Assembly: GCA_903921725.1 (NCBI GenBank)
Contig: CAIXRA010000028.1
Location: forward strand, 1-64,000
DNA length: 64,000 bases
Source: an uncultured Lentisphaerota bacterium
Lineage (GTDB): Bacteria; Verrucomicrobiota; Lentisphaeria; Oligosphaerales; CAITYL01
Reading direction: 5' to 3'
The position numbers were made by a program, and so were the translations under genes. This document shows, piece by piece, positions 14,356-22,377 of the stretch (position 1 is the first letter of the stretch; the number at the start of each line of letters is the position of its first letter). A model generated the notes under the pieces. It ran no database searches and was not told the DNA's origin. It worked only from the letters and a program-made list of their open reading frames with translations.

Positions 14356-14946
14356 TTAAAGCCTGTCGATGTCAATCAGCACCCGACTGTGACCGTGCTG
14401 TTCCAGCCACCAGTAGGTGAACTGCTTGGAGAGCCAGCTGGCGGCCTTCTCCGTCGCCAGGTCGCGGTTGCGGGAGGTGTACAGGATTGGGATGCCGAAC
14501 TTCACCTCGATGGCGTCCAGGGTACCGACCACGGCATTGGGGTGCGCCTCCGTCCAAAGATCGAAATTATAGTACGGCGTCTTCATGTCCTCGTAGGTCG
14601 CCTCGATCAGGAGTGCCTTGTACTTGAGCTTGGCCAGCCTCCCGCAGTTGCGGATGAACCGTTCGCGGCTGACCATCGTACTGGCGATGACGTCCGCCAT
14701 GGACTTGCGCTCCAGCGCCAGGATCTTCTCCATGCCCTCGACCGAGTAGTCGCCGGTCTTCAGCGTCGCCACCTTCTCGCCCTCGATCCAGTTGGCGTGA
14801 CGCTCCCACAGCGGCAGCGGCATCTGCTCCCGGGTGTCCACCAGCACCACCGGTTTCGGGATCTTCCACTCCCGCAGCACCCGGCTGCCGTTGCGCATGA
14901 CGCCCAACCGGGATGAGGTGGCCGGAACGAAGTCGAAGTCGGACAT
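14356..14946 (-). CDS. ERCC4-domain nuclease
   Basis: 196 residues from the ATG at 14,946, chosen because GGAGG lies 7 bases before it; an in-frame ATG at 14,982 would add 12 residues and also has an AGGAG, but only 3 bases away. The XPF/ERCC4 nuclease signature is complete: VDTREQ near the start, LKTGDYSVEG, then LERKSMADVIAS (the ERKxxxD motif) and RFIRNCGRL. These proteins cut branched or single-strand-flanked DNA. As first gene before the giant helicase on the same strand it may be the nuclease of the defence system. The 242-base gap leaves room for separate expression. Confidence 0.75.
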   Translation of the reverse strand: MSDFDFVPATSSRLGVMRNGSRVLREWKIPKPVVLVDTREQMPLPLWERHANWIEGEKVATLKTGDYSVEGMEKILALERKSMADVIASTMVSRERFIRNCGRLAKLKYKALLIEATYEDMKTPYYNFDLWTEAHPNAVVGTLDAIEVKFGIPILYTSRNRDLATEKAASWLSKQFTYWWLEQHGHSRVLIDIDRL

Positions 14947-15000
14947 GTTTTTGCCTCCGTTTTTACCGTAGTTAAAACACATCTACTCCTTTTGGCGTAG

Positions 15001-15035
15001 ATACTTAAGTATAACACTGATTCGCAGAAAGGCAA
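15001..15035 (-). promoter_or_regulatory. Promoter for the ERCC4 nuclease and possibly the whole defence operon
   Basis: On the minus strand, -35 TTGCCT (15,030-15,035) and -10 TATACT (15,008-15,013) are 16 bases apart. A perfect 12-base palindrome ATACTTAAGTAT (15,001-15,012) overlaps the -10 box, a natural place for a repressor site. Confidence 0.5.
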
Positions 15036-15276
15036 GTCTTTTTTTAGCACCGTAGTCACTGTTTTTTTTATCCAAGTGCTACCTGAAAAAGCCGCCGCCG
15101 CTGCGCGGGTTACCGAGCCATCGGCTATGAGGTGTTGGATGGACAGAGCCTGCCGCTGGAATTGTCGTTAAAAAAATAAAAGTAACGACACGTTACAGAC
15201 ATCACCGACATGTTTCAGTGGGGGGGGCAGCGCTGGTGAACATGGGGGAACGGACTGGCGCAGCTATTGGGGAAAC

Positions 15277-15471
15277 TGTAGCCACAATTCTGGCGAAGTA
15301 GCTACAATCGAATGCAAAAGTAGGGCAGGGGTAAGCTCAAAATCGGGTAAAAATCGGCCAAGTCGCCAAAAATGTAGCCACTTCGTCCTCCAAGGAGGAG
15401 GATGTGTGGCGTTTTTGTGAGCACCTCTTGAGCTCAAAAAGACTGTAGCCATAATGTAGCCACAATTCCGG
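15277..15471. repeat. Repeated TGTAGCCACAATTC motif in the gene-free stretch beside the tRNA
   Basis: The 450-base stretch between the defence promoter and the tRNA terminator has no convincing gene. The 14-mer TGTAGCCACAATTC occurs near 15,278 and again near 15,456, with shorter variants (TGTAGCCACTTC, TGTAGCCATAATG) near 15,373 and 15,445. A small hairpin (TCCTCCAAGGAGGA) lies near 15,390. The repeats could be remnants of an attachment region or binding sites. Confidence 0.4.
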
Positions 15472-15481
15472 TTTCCAATAC

Positions 15482-15518
15482 AAAAAAATACCCCCCGATA
15501 CTACCGCATCGGGGGGTA
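15482..15518 (-). terminator. Rho-independent terminator of the tRNA-Met gene
   Basis: An 11-base-pair stem (TACCCCCCGAT with ATCGGGGGGTA, 15,489-15,518) with an 8-base loop is followed on the minus strand by a run of seven T (15,482-15,488), directly after the tRNA 3' end. Confidence 0.85.
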
Positions 15519-15531
15519 TTTGAGCTTAAAA

Positions 15532-15607
15532 TGGTAGCGGGAATCGGACTCGAACCGATGACCAAAGGATTATGATTCCTTTGCTCTACCAACTGAGCTA
15601 TCCCGCC
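15532..15607 (-). tRNA. tRNA-Met (anticodon CAT, elongator type)
   Basis: 76 bases including an encoded CCA. On the minus strand it begins GGCGGGATAGCTCAGTTGG, has anticodon stem AAGGA/TCCTT with loop ATCATAA (anticodon CAT), and the T-arm GGTTCGAGTCC. The acceptor stem pairs except for a G-T at the first position. The full D-loop and non-initiator acceptor end fit elongator tRNA-Met. A tRNA-Ile with modified CAT is the alternative. Confidence 0.92.
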
Positions 15608-15681
15608 CCGAGAAACTGAGGCAAAACCATAGTACGGCAAACATGTTCTTCAAGTGCTTTCTGCGAATTTTCAGCCGAGGA

Positions 15682-16512
15682 TCAGAGGCGGCCGAGACGG
15701 ATGGCGCGGCAGACCTTTTTCAGGCTGTCGCGGTGTTTCCACAGGGTGAAGCGCCACCAGTCCCGCATCTCGTCCGGGGGCGGGATGGCGCCGCCGTCCA
15801 CGATTTCCGTCTCACTGCAGCCGTCGGCGAGGGCGCGGCGGACGGCGTTCGGCAACTCCTCGTAATAGGCGAGCTGGTGCCGGAGTTCGGCGGTTGTGGC
15901 GGCGGGGCCATGTCCGGCCACGACGGTTTCCGCACCGAATGCGATGAGCCGGCGGTAGGTTTTCGTGAGGAGTGCGTATTTCGCGGCGTCCAGCGGCCGA
16001 TCCCACGGAATAAGCCCCCAGTTGAAGAGGTCGCCGGCGAAGAGCACGCGGTCGTCGGGGAGCCAGGCGATGCAGTCCTCCTCGGTGTGGCAGCCGGGCA
16101 GGGGGATGAACTGCACGCGGCGGCCGTTGTCGCCGGTGAAGGTCCGGCCCTCCGGCGGCGGGAGTGCGGTACGGGCATTGACGATGCGGGCGCCGAACGT
16201 TCCGGCGAAAGCCGCGTTCAACGCCGTATGGTCGGGGTGCAAGTGCGTGTTCAGGATAATGCGCGGCGGCTTGTCCGCGCCGGCGGATTCCGCCATTGAA
16301 CGGAAAACCCCCTCCGCCAGTTCGGGCTGTTCGAGGGCGTCCACGACCAGCAGCCAGGAACCCATGTCAACCCATCCCATGACATCGACGGCGATGCGGA
16401 CGAAGACGCCGGGCGCCGGCTGTTCGATCCGCGGCGTGCCGGGGAGTTCGGGCGCGGGGCGTGGGATGGAAGGAGTACCGATCATGCAGACAATGTAGCC
16501 TGCATATTTCAT
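15682..16512 (-). CDS. Metallo-beta-lactamase-fold hydrolase
   Basis: Up to 276 residues. Metal-binding motifs are in order: THLHPDH (HxHxDH), GCHTEED, FAGDLF with the bridging aspartate, and VAGHGP near the C-terminal third. The protein is cytoplasmic with no signal peptide. Substrate is unknown: the fold covers glyoxalase II, lactonases, quinolone-type hydrolases and flavodiiron relatives. A start at codon 10 (MIGTPSIPR, 16,485) is equally plausible because neither ATG has a strong ribosome binding site. It stands alone, downstream of the tRNA gene. Confidence 0.8.
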   Translation of the reverse strand: MKYAGYIVCMIGTPSIPRPAPELPGTPRIEQPAPGVFVRIAVDVMGWVDMGSWLLVVDALEQPELAEGVFRSMAESAGADKPPRIILNTHLHPDHTALNAAFAGTFGARIVNARTALPPPEGRTFTGDNGRRVQFIPLPGCHTEEDCIAWLPDDRVLFAGDLFNWGLIPWDRPLDAAKYALLTKTYRRLIAFGAETVVAGHGPAATTAELRHQLAYYEELPNAVRRALADGCSETEIVDGGAIPPPDEMRDWWRFTLWKHRDSLKKVCRAIRLGRL

Positions 16513-16593
16513 GAACGGTCAACGCCCAACATTCAACTCGCGGTGTCCAAGATGGTTGTGCCGTTTTTCCGTACGCGCTTCGCGCGCCGCCCC

Positions 16594-17256
16594 TCAGTTT
16601 TTAGTCTTGACGCGCTCCAGCTTGGCCCGGATGGTTCCGGCATCGGCGCCCTTCTGCTGTAGTGCTGCCTGCCAGTACCGGCGGGCGTCCTCCCATTGCC
16701 GGTTGGCCGCCGCAATCTCGCCGGCATGATCCAGGATTACGGCATCCTCCAGTTCCGTCGGCACGGCACGGCGGAGGGCATGGCGGATGGCCTTCAGTGC
16801 CGCCGCATGCTGGCCCTTCCGGAAAAGCACCCAGGCGAGCGTGTCGAGCACCGTGACGCTTTCCGGTTCCAACTGGCAGGCGACCGCCAGTTCACACAGG
16901 CTTGGATCGGCTGCGGGGGGGGCATCTGGCGCGCCGGGGCGGAACGGGGCGAAGAGCGGCGGTTCGGGAACGGGGATGAGTGGGGCGGCCGGGGCCGGCC
17001 TAGCGGAAAGGGGGAGGCCGAGCCCAACGTCTTCAAGGAACCGGCGGTCTTCAGCGCGGGCCACCGCCTCTTGGAATAGGTACAGGCCTTTTGCGTAATG
17101 CGCCACGGCGCGGGAATGAAAAACCGCCGCCGGAGGAAGTTTGAGATCCTCCGGAAGCGGTTTGTCCTGCGGGGGCGCAATACGCGCCTCCGCCGTGAGC
17201 ATGGTTCCGCAAAACAGCAGGCCGATCCATGCAGGATGGAGGCACCGATGCCACAT
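16594..17256 (-). CDS. Secreted TPR-like protein of unknown function
   Basis: 220 residues from the ATG at 17,256. The N-terminus MWHRCLHPAWIGLLFCGTML followed by TAEA is a likely signal peptide. A Pro/Ala-rich linker (residues about 75-110) leads into helical repeats of tetratricopeptide type: LDTLAWVLFRKGQHAAALKA, later EIAAANRQWEDARRYWQAAL. It is probably periplasmic and protein-binding. An in-frame start 8 codons upstream exists. No family was recognised beyond the repeats. Confidence 0.6.
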   Translation of the reverse strand: MWHRCLHPAWIGLLFCGTMLTAEARIAPPQDKPLPEDLKLPPAAVFHSRAVAHYAKGLYLFQEAVARAEDRRFLEDVGLGLPLSARPAPAAPLIPVPEPPLFAPFRPGAPDAPPAADPSLCELAVACQLEPESVTVLDTLAWVLFRKGQHAAALKAIRHALRRAVPTELEDAVILDHAGEIAAANRQWEDARRYWQAALQQKGADAGTIRAKLERVKTKN

Positions 17257-17298
17257 GCGCGTCCGCCGCCCGCGGTGCAAGTCCGTGGAAGACGGACG

Positions 17299-17388
17299 TT
17301 ACTTGTTCTTGTGACGCAACGCCTTGAGCTGCTTCTTGCGCTTGTGCTTGGACATCTTCTTCAGGCGCTTCTTCTTGACGGAACCCAT
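17299..17388 (-). CDS. AURKAIP1/COX24-domain small basic protein (bS22/mS38-like)
   Basis: A 29-codon gene: MGSVKKKRLKKMSK followed by HKRKKQLKALRHKNK. More than half the residues are Lys or Arg. The start MGSVxKKRxKKM is the signature of the tiny AURKAIP1/COX24 family, related to mitochondrial mS38 and mycobacterial bS22, found at the decoding region of the small ribosomal subunit. GGAG lies 7 bases before the ATG. It is easily missed because of its length. Confidence 0.85.
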   Translation of the reverse strand: MGSVKKKRLKKMSKHKRKKQLKALRHKNK

Positions 17389-17634
17389 GGCGACTCCATT
17401 CGTTGGTTGGATGCTGTTGTACGACACAGAACAAAAAAGATGGGGAAATGTAACCGGCAAAGACGCTTTTGCAAGAGCATTCGTTCCGCCGCTTGCACTC
17501 CCCGCACGAGCGCGGTATGCTACGGAAATTTATTGTCCTGTCTTTTCGGCCGTCCGTCGTCCGTACAATCCGGGGGCCAACGCCGCGTTTTCCTCAATCA
17601 TTATCGCCGGATGGCGATGCAAGGGGCCCCGCGC

Positions 17635-18525
17635 ATGAGTTTGTTCCGCAACTGGTTTTTGTCCCGGCGCCCCCATGAGCCGGCCATGCTCCGGCCGGCG
17701 GGGACGCCCGCGCCGCTTGGCATTGTCGCCGGGCGCGGCCTTTATCCCGTTGAACTCTGTCTGGCCGCCCGGGCCGCCGGCGTCCCGCACATCTCCGTAT
17801 GCGCGCTGGCGGACGAGGCGGATCCGGGACTCATCCGGCTTGCGGACTCCGCGGAATGGATTCATGTCGGCCAGCTCCGGCGCACCATGGACTATTTCCA
17901 TGCACAGGGTGTGCGGGACGTCATGTTCGCCGGCCAGGTCCGGCCCGGGCGCCTCTTCGGCGGCATCCGGCCCGACTTTGCCGCGCTGCGCATCCTCTGG
18001 AGCCTCAAGGAACGCAACGCCCACAGCATCTTCGGCGCCATCGCCGACCTTTTCGAGAAGGACGGCTTCCACGTGCTCCCCGCCGTCACCTACCTCGACA
18101 ACTGGCTTGCCGGCGAAGGCACCCTCGGCCGCCGCCGCCCCGGACGCAGTCAGAAGCGCGACCTCGAGTTCGGCATCCGCACCGCCACCGGAATCAGCCG
18201 CCTCGACATCGGCCAGACCGTGGTCGTGAAGAACGGAACCGTACTCGCCGTAGAGGGGTTCGAGGGTACCGACAAGGCGATCCGCCGCGGCGGCGAACTC
18301 GGCCGGGGCGGCGTCACCGTCGTCAAGCTCGCCAAGCCCGGGCATGACATGCGCTTCGACGTGCCGTGCGTCGGCATGAACACCGTGGAATCGCTCAAGG
18401 CAGCCAGGGCCAAGACGCTGGCCGTGCAGGCCGGCATGACGCTCTTCCTCGACCGCGCCGCCGTGCTCGACGCGCTCGACGCCGCCGGCATCGCCGTCAT
18501 CGGCTTCCGCATGCCGGCCCCGTAA
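17635..18525 (+). CDS. lpxI: UDP-2,3-diacylglucosamine diphosphatase LpxI
   Basis: 296 residues. LpxI (DUF1009) hydrolyses UDP-2,3-diacylglucosamine to lipid X in lipid A synthesis and replaces LpxH in many lineages. Family features are visible: GIVAGRGLYPVELCLAARAA at the N-terminus, IGQTVVVKNGTVLAVEGFEG with the conserved EGxEGTD core, TVVKLAKPGHDMRFDVPCVG, and LAVQAGMTLFLDRA. The ATG at 17,635 follows AAGGGG by about 8 bases; the open frame continues far upstream but without family similarity. Together with its neighbours it shows no lipid A operon, so it is probably transcribed alone. Confidence 0.88.
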   Translation: MSLFRNWFLSRRPHEPAMLRPAGTPAPLGIVAGRGLYPVELCLAARAAGVPHISVCALADEADPGLIRLADSAEWIHVGQLRRTMDYFHAQGVRDVMFAGQVRPGRLFGGIRPDFAALRILWSLKERNAHSIFGAIADLFEKDGFHVLPAVTYLDNWLAGEGTLGRRRPGRSQKRDLEFGIRTATGISRLDIGQTVVVKNGTVLAVEGFEGTDKAIRRGGELGRGGVTVVKLAKPGHDMRFDVPCVGMNTVESLKAARAKTLAVQAGMTLFLDRAAVLDALDAAGIAVIGFRMPAP

Positions 18526-18535
18526 GCGCCGCCTG

Positions 18536-18585
18536 GCAGGATGCCGGCCGGAGGCGGGCGGGACGCCCTCTCTCCCGCTCCGCCA
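18536..18585. repeat. Dispersed GGCGGGACGCCC repeat
   Basis: The stretch GGCAGGATGCCGGCCGG followed by GGGCGGGACGCCCTC resembles 63,470-63,515 (same order of motifs) and, inverted, 56,124-56,147. It lies in the gap after lpxI. Confidence 0.6.
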
Positions 18586-18645
18586 GCTTGAACGCCGGAC
18601 GTTGAAACGGGGAAAAGGCGGATTGAATCACGGCGGGGCCGGGGG

Positions 18646-19263
18646 TCAGGCCTCCGTCAACCCGTTTTCGCGGGCGAAACGCTCCAGCGCGCCGACATCC
18701 CCCGAGTTCAGCACGGGCCACGCCTTCTTGACCGTCTCAAGAGGCCAGTTCCACCAGGCCAGCGCGAGCATCCGCCTGCGCTGTTCCTCCGGAAACCGGT
18801 GGCGCACAAGGCGGGCGGGGTTGCCGCCGACAATGGCGTACGGCTCCACGTCGCGGGTGACGACCGCGCCGGCTCCGACCACCGCGCCGTCGCCGATCGT
18901 CACGCCGGAGCGGATGAAGGCGTTCTGGCAGATCCAGACGTCGTTGCCGACGACCACATCGCCGCGGGTCATTTCGAGGAGCGGGTCAACGCCGCCCGCC
19001 AGTTCCGGAAAAATCTGGGCGAACGGATAGGTGGTGAGCGTGTCGGTGTGATGCTCGCCGCCGAGCATGATGGTGACACCCTTGGCGATGGAGCAGTAGT
19101 TGCCGATCCTGACCGTGGCGCCGCATTCGTCGAAGAGCACCAGCGGCCAGCCGTAGGACCAGCGGCCGATCTCAAGCTTCCGCAGCAGCCGCTGCTCGCT
19201 CATGATCCGCGACGGCCGCGTCGGCCGCCCGAACAGCGCCTTGATGTTCCGGAGAATTCCCAT
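18646..19263 (-). CDS. CatB-related hexapeptide-repeat O-acetyltransferase
   Basis: 205 residues with left-handed beta-helix hexapeptide repeats: VRIGNYCSIAKGVTIMLGGE, then VVVGNDVWICQNAFIRSGVT and IGDGAVVGAGAVVTRDVEPY. HHTDTLTTYPF contains the catalytic histidine region of xenobiotic acetyltransferases (VatD/CatB), and AIVGGNPARLVRHRF is the usual end of the helix. It transfers acetyl from acetyl-CoA to a hydroxyl; chloramphenicol or streptogramin are the classical substrates, but chromosomal members often modify cell-surface sugars. GGAG lies 8 bases before the start. Confidence 0.85.
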   Translation of the reverse strand: MGILRNIKALFGRPTRPSRIMSEQRLLRKLEIGRWSYGWPLVLFDECGATVRIGNYCSIAKGVTIMLGGEHHTDTLTTYPFAQIFPELAGGVDPLLEMTRGDVVVGNDVWICQNAFIRSGVTIGDGAVVGAGAVVTRDVEPYAIVGGNPARLVRHRFPEEQRRRMLALAWWNWPLETVKKAWPVLNSGDVGALERFARENGLTEA

Positions 19264-19414
19264 TGTCCAAGCTCCAGAGTTTTTCCTGTTTTCCTGGTGC
19301 TGCCCAATCTATGCCGCCATGCGTCGAATGCAACCGCGTGACCCCCGGCTTGTGCCATGGTCCTTCCATGGCAATATTACCTTGAAACGCGGCATGCGGC
19401 GGGAGGAGAACGTC

Positions 19415-19759
19415 ATGGCAAATGGAAACGGCAGGTCAGGCTGGTCGCCGCATCGCCGGCTGGTGGGCGCGGAAACCATCCTGGTGGCCGGCGTTGTCCA
19501 GGAGCTTCTGCAGCGGCAGATCAAGGCGTTCCACTGGCCGCATTGGGGGCAGACCCTCTGGATCATGGGTTGCACGCTCGGCATGCTCGGCGGCGTGCTG
19601 CTGGTGCTGCGGATGATTGCCAAGAAGGCGGTAAAGGGCACCCACCGCGCCGCGCGCCGTCTGCCGTTCCCCGTGCCGCTGCTGGTGCTGCACGCCGCCG
19701 TTCTGGCCGGCCTGTTCGTCCTCTACGCCTGCATCTGGAACCTGTGGCCGCCGTTCTGA
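19415..19759 (+). CDS. Small integral membrane protein of unknown function
   Basis: 114 residues from the ATG at 19,415, which has GGGAGGAG 6 bases upstream. Two or three membrane segments are visible: LWIMGCTLGMLGGVLLVLRM and PLLVLHAAVLAGLFVLYACI, with a Lys/Arg-rich loop (AKKAVKGTHRAARRL) between them. The N-terminus is hydrophilic. No family was recognised. Confidence 0.6.
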   Translation: MANGNGRSGWSPHRRLVGAETILVAGVVQELLQRQIKAFHWPHWGQTLWIMGCTLGMLGGVLLVLRMIAKKAVKGTHRAARRLPFPVPLLVLHAAVLAGLFVLYACIWNLWPPF

Positions 19760-19892
19760 GCCGGAAGGCAAGGGGCGCCCATTGTGCCCGGGCTGCACGG
19801 CGTCCGTTGCCGGAGCGCCAGCCGTTTCGGGTACGCCATGAAATGTGTGGATCTGGAACGATAGTACCTGCAACGACAGTCAGGAACGGATC

Positions 19893-21227
19893 ATGCGCCT
19901 CACGCCCCCCAGCTCACGCCCCGTCCATCTCGCCTACTGCCAGAACATCCATCCGGCGGAGACGTGGGCGGATGCGTTCGGGGCCGTCCGCACGCACGCC
20001 GCGGAGGTGAGGCGGCTGGCGGCCCCCGGCGGCGCCCCGTTCGGGCTCGGCCTGCGCCTCAGTGCGCGTGCGTCGGCGGAACTCGATCAGCCGCGGCGGA
20101 TTGCGGAGTTCGCGGCCTGGCTGGCGGACGCCGGGATGTACGTCTTCACGGTCAACGGTTTTCCCTACGGCCATTTTCACGGGACGCGGGTGAAGGAACA
20201 GGTTTATGCACCGGACTGGCGGACGCCGCAGCGCCTCGAGTACACGCTCCGGCTCGGGCGCATCCTGGCGGCGCTGCTTCCGGAAGGAGGCGAAGGCAGC
20301 ATCAGCACCGTGCCGGGCAGTTACCGGGCGTGGTGCCCGACGCTGGCGGACGCCGAACGTGCGCGTTTTGGAATCGTGCATGCGGCCGTGGAGCTGTCGG
20401 AGCTGTCGGAGCGCACCGGACGGGCCGTCCGCCTCGCGCTCGAGCCGGAACCGGATTGCCTGCTTGAAAGTGGCCGGGACATGCTCGACTTCTGGGAGGG
20501 GCTTTTCCAGCCCGAACAGCTTGAGGTGCTCGCCTGCGCGGCCGTGCGTCCCGCGGAGACGCTGGCGAAGGTGCTGCGCGGACATCTCGGATTCTGCATC
20601 GACACCTGCCATCTGGCGGTGAACTTTGAGGATCCGGCCGCGGTGCTGCGGCAGCTGCTCGCCGCGGGCGTGCCGGTGCCGAAGGTGCAGGTCAGCGCCG
20701 CACCGTCGCTCCTTCCGTCGCCCTCGAGCCTTGCCCGGCTGGAAGCGCTGCGCGACCCGGTGTACCTGCACCAGACGCGCATCCGCCTGCCGGACGGTGC
20801 GCTGTTGCGCTTCCCGGATCTGCCGGCCGCGCCGGCGCTTGAAGCGCTCCAGATTGGAGCTTCCGTCCCGCACGGAACAAACGGAAAAACGGAATACGGA
20901 ACAATAAACGGCAGAACGACAGGCGGCGGAACGACAGGCGGCGGAACGATGGGGGGTGAAGCGACAGGCGGTGGGGCCGCCGCGGAACTCCGCACGCATT
21001 TCCATGTGCCGCTGGACTGGGGCGGCGACGGGGTCTTCGGGACGACCCGCGACGGGCTCTCCCCTGAATTCTTCCGTTTGCTGGCCGGCGGCGCCGTGCC
21101 GCATGTCGAGCTGGAAACCTACACGTTCGCCGTGCTTCCGGAGGCCTGGCGCGCCCGCAGCGTCGAGGAGAGCCTCGCCGCGGAATATGAATGGTTTCTG
21201 GCGCGGATGGCGGAGGCGGGGCGGTGA
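19893..21227 (+). CDS. eboE: EboE-like metabolite traffic protein (TIM-barrel)
   Basis: 444 residues. The signatures LAYCQNIHPAETW, FTVNGFPYGHFHGTRVKEQV, YAPDWRTPQRLEYT and GSISTVPGSYRAWC, and the later LRTHFHVPLDW, match EboE, a xylose-isomerase-like protein of the ebo cluster (eboABCDEF) linked to transport of secondary metabolites to the periplasm. No other ebo gene is in the window. Between residues about 327 and 360, just before LRTHFHVP, an in-frame insertion rich in Thr and Gly (TTGGGTTGGGTMGGEATGGG) is encoded by a short DNA repeat. AGGAA precedes the ATG by about 5 bases. Confidence 0.78.
   Translation: MRLTPPSSRPVHLAYCQNIHPAETWADAFGAVRTHAAEVRRLAAPGGAPFGLGLRLSARASAELDQPRRIAEFAAWLADAGMYVFTVNGFPYGHFHGTRVKEQVYAPDWRTPQRLEYTLRLGRILAALLPEGGEGSISTVPGSYRAWCPTLADAERARFGIVHAAVELSELSERTGRAVRLALEPEPDCLLESGRDMLDFWEGLFQPEQLEVLACAAVRPAETLAKVLRGHLGFCIDTCHLAVNFEDPAAVLRQLLAAGVPVPKVQVSAAPSLLPSPSSLARLEALRDPVYLHQTRIRLPDGALLRFPDLPAAPALEALQIGASVPHGTNGKTEYGTINGRTTGGGTTGGGTMGGEATGGGAAAELRTHFHVPLDWGGDGVFGTTRDGLSPEFFRLLAGGAVPHVELETYTFAVLPEAWRARSVEESLAAEYEWFLARMAEAGR
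20873..20974. repeat. GGCGGAACGACA-type spaced repeat inside eboE
   Basis: Units such as GGCGGAACGACA (12 bases) occur in tandem, preceded by related CGGAACAA, CGGAAAAACGGAATACGG units. It adds a Gly/Thr-rich peptide without breaking the frame and sits between conserved blocks of EboE. Confidence 0.75.
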
Positions 21228-21270
21228 ACGTCCGGGCGGCCGGGTGCCATCCGCCCGGAGTCAAGGCGCA

Positions 21271-21308
21271 AAAAGGCCGGCTGCGGACTCCGCAACCGGC
21301 CTCTTTTT
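21271..21308. terminator. Bidirectional terminator between eboE and rpsD
   Basis: The stem GGCCGGCTGCGG pairs with CCGCAACCGGCC (one mismatch) and is bordered by A-run and T-run on the two sides, so it can stop transcription of both convergent genes. Confidence 0.75.
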
Positions 21309-21341
21309 CCGGGGATGTGCTCCCGGGGGCAACGTCCGGGA

Positions 21342-21989
21342 TTAGCGGGCGTAGTATTCGACGACCTTCATGATGTCCACATTGGCCGGAATCTCTTCCG
21401 GAAGCGGATCACGGGTCAGGGTAACCTTGATGTTTTCCTTGTCCAGCTCGAGGTACGGCGGCGGGACGATGTCGGTCTTCTGCGCCAGGGCGGCGATGCC
21501 GGGGGAGTGCTGGGCGTTGATCGAGATGACCTGGCCCGGCTTCACGTGAAGAGAGCTGCGGTTGACGACCTTGCCGTCCACGAGGATGTGGCGGTGGAGG
21601 ACCGCCTGGCGCGCCGCGAAGATCGAGGGAGCCAGACCGCTGCGGAAGACGATGGAGACCAGGCGCGTCTCGAGGAAGCGCAGGAGGACTTCGCCGCTCT
21701 TGCCCGGGGCGAGTTTGGCCTTGCCGTAGTAGTACTGGAGCTGGTGCTCGGACATGCAGTAGTGGGCGCGCAGCTTCTGCTTTTCCATGAGGAGCTGGCC
21801 GTAGGTGGAGAGCTTGTTGCCGCGGCCGCCTTTGCCGCCGCCTTTGCCGCCGGCCTTGCCGCCCTTGCCGGCCTTCGCGGAGCCGTGCTGGCCGGCCGGA
21901 TAGGCGCGCTTGGCGCTCGGGCACTTGGCGTTGCCCCAGACGCAGCTTCCGAGGCGGCGGCATAGGGTGTGTTTGGGTTCGTTGCGCAT
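21342..21989 (-). CDS. rpsD: 30S ribosomal protein S4
   Basis: 215 residues from the ATG at 21,989 (AAGGAAG about 9 bases before). S4 features: the N-terminal Cys cluster (LCRRLGSCVWGNAKCPSAKR), YPAGQHG, EKQKLRAHYCMSEHQLQYYY, LETRLVSIVFRSGLAPSIFA with the S4 RNA-binding domain up to HVKPGQVISI, and a C-terminal VEYYAR. Directly after GQHG there is a Gly/Lys-rich insertion (GKGGKAGGKGGGKGGRGNK), absent in typical S4, which reads on into LSTYGQLL. The gene stands alone, outside an rpsM-rpsK-rpoA operon, with its own promoter and a leader of about 120 bases. Confidence 0.95.
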   Translation of the reverse strand: MRNEPKHTLCRRLGSCVWGNAKCPSAKRAYPAGQHGSAKAGKGGKAGGKGGGKGGRGNKLSTYGQLLMEKQKLRAHYCMSEHQLQYYYGKAKLAPGKSGEVLLRFLETRLVSIVFRSGLAPSIFAARQAVLHRHILVDGKVVNRSSLHVKPGQVISINAQHSPGIAALAQKTDIVPPPYLELDKENIKVTLTRDPLPEEIPANVDIMKVVEYYAR

Positions 21990-22115
21990 GGTTTGAATCT
22001 TCCTTTTTGCCACCGCCGAAGCGCGCCCGAGGGCGTGCCGGTTTTTAGTTTTTGTGATGTGCGCTCCGGCCACGGCGGTTAAAACAACACGGCCTGGCGC
22101 AAAAAATGAAGCCGT

Positions 22116-22143
22116 ACTATACATGATTTTCCCCGTCCGGCAA
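22116..22143 (-). promoter_or_regulatory. Promoter of rpsD
   Basis: On the minus strand, -35 TTGCCG (22,138-22,143) and -10 TATAGT (22,116-22,121) are 16 bases apart. The resulting leader of about 120 bases could host autogenous control by S4, but no known structure was recognised. Nothing else was seen in the rest of the 21,990-22,377 gap. Confidence 0.5.
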
Positions 22144-22377
22144 CCCCGCCGCCGGGGATTGGCGGCGGATCGGCCGGCCCGCAGGTTTCACCGGGTGCGT
22201 GATTCCGCCCGAAGGCGTTGCGTCCGCCGCCGTGGGGGAAGGTGCATGGACGGGCGGGCGGAGCGCCCATTTTCCAGCCTTGCGCCTGTTGAAAAACGGG
22301 AATGCTGATTTACAGTAATTTTTCCTGTTTTTGGGGAGTGCGTGCAGCGGCATGTCAGCCAAGGTGGGGAGTCAGCG

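Noticed and set aside
15264..15640. Small minus-strand frames around the tRNA
   Set aside because: They overlap the tRNA and its terminator and have no protein features.
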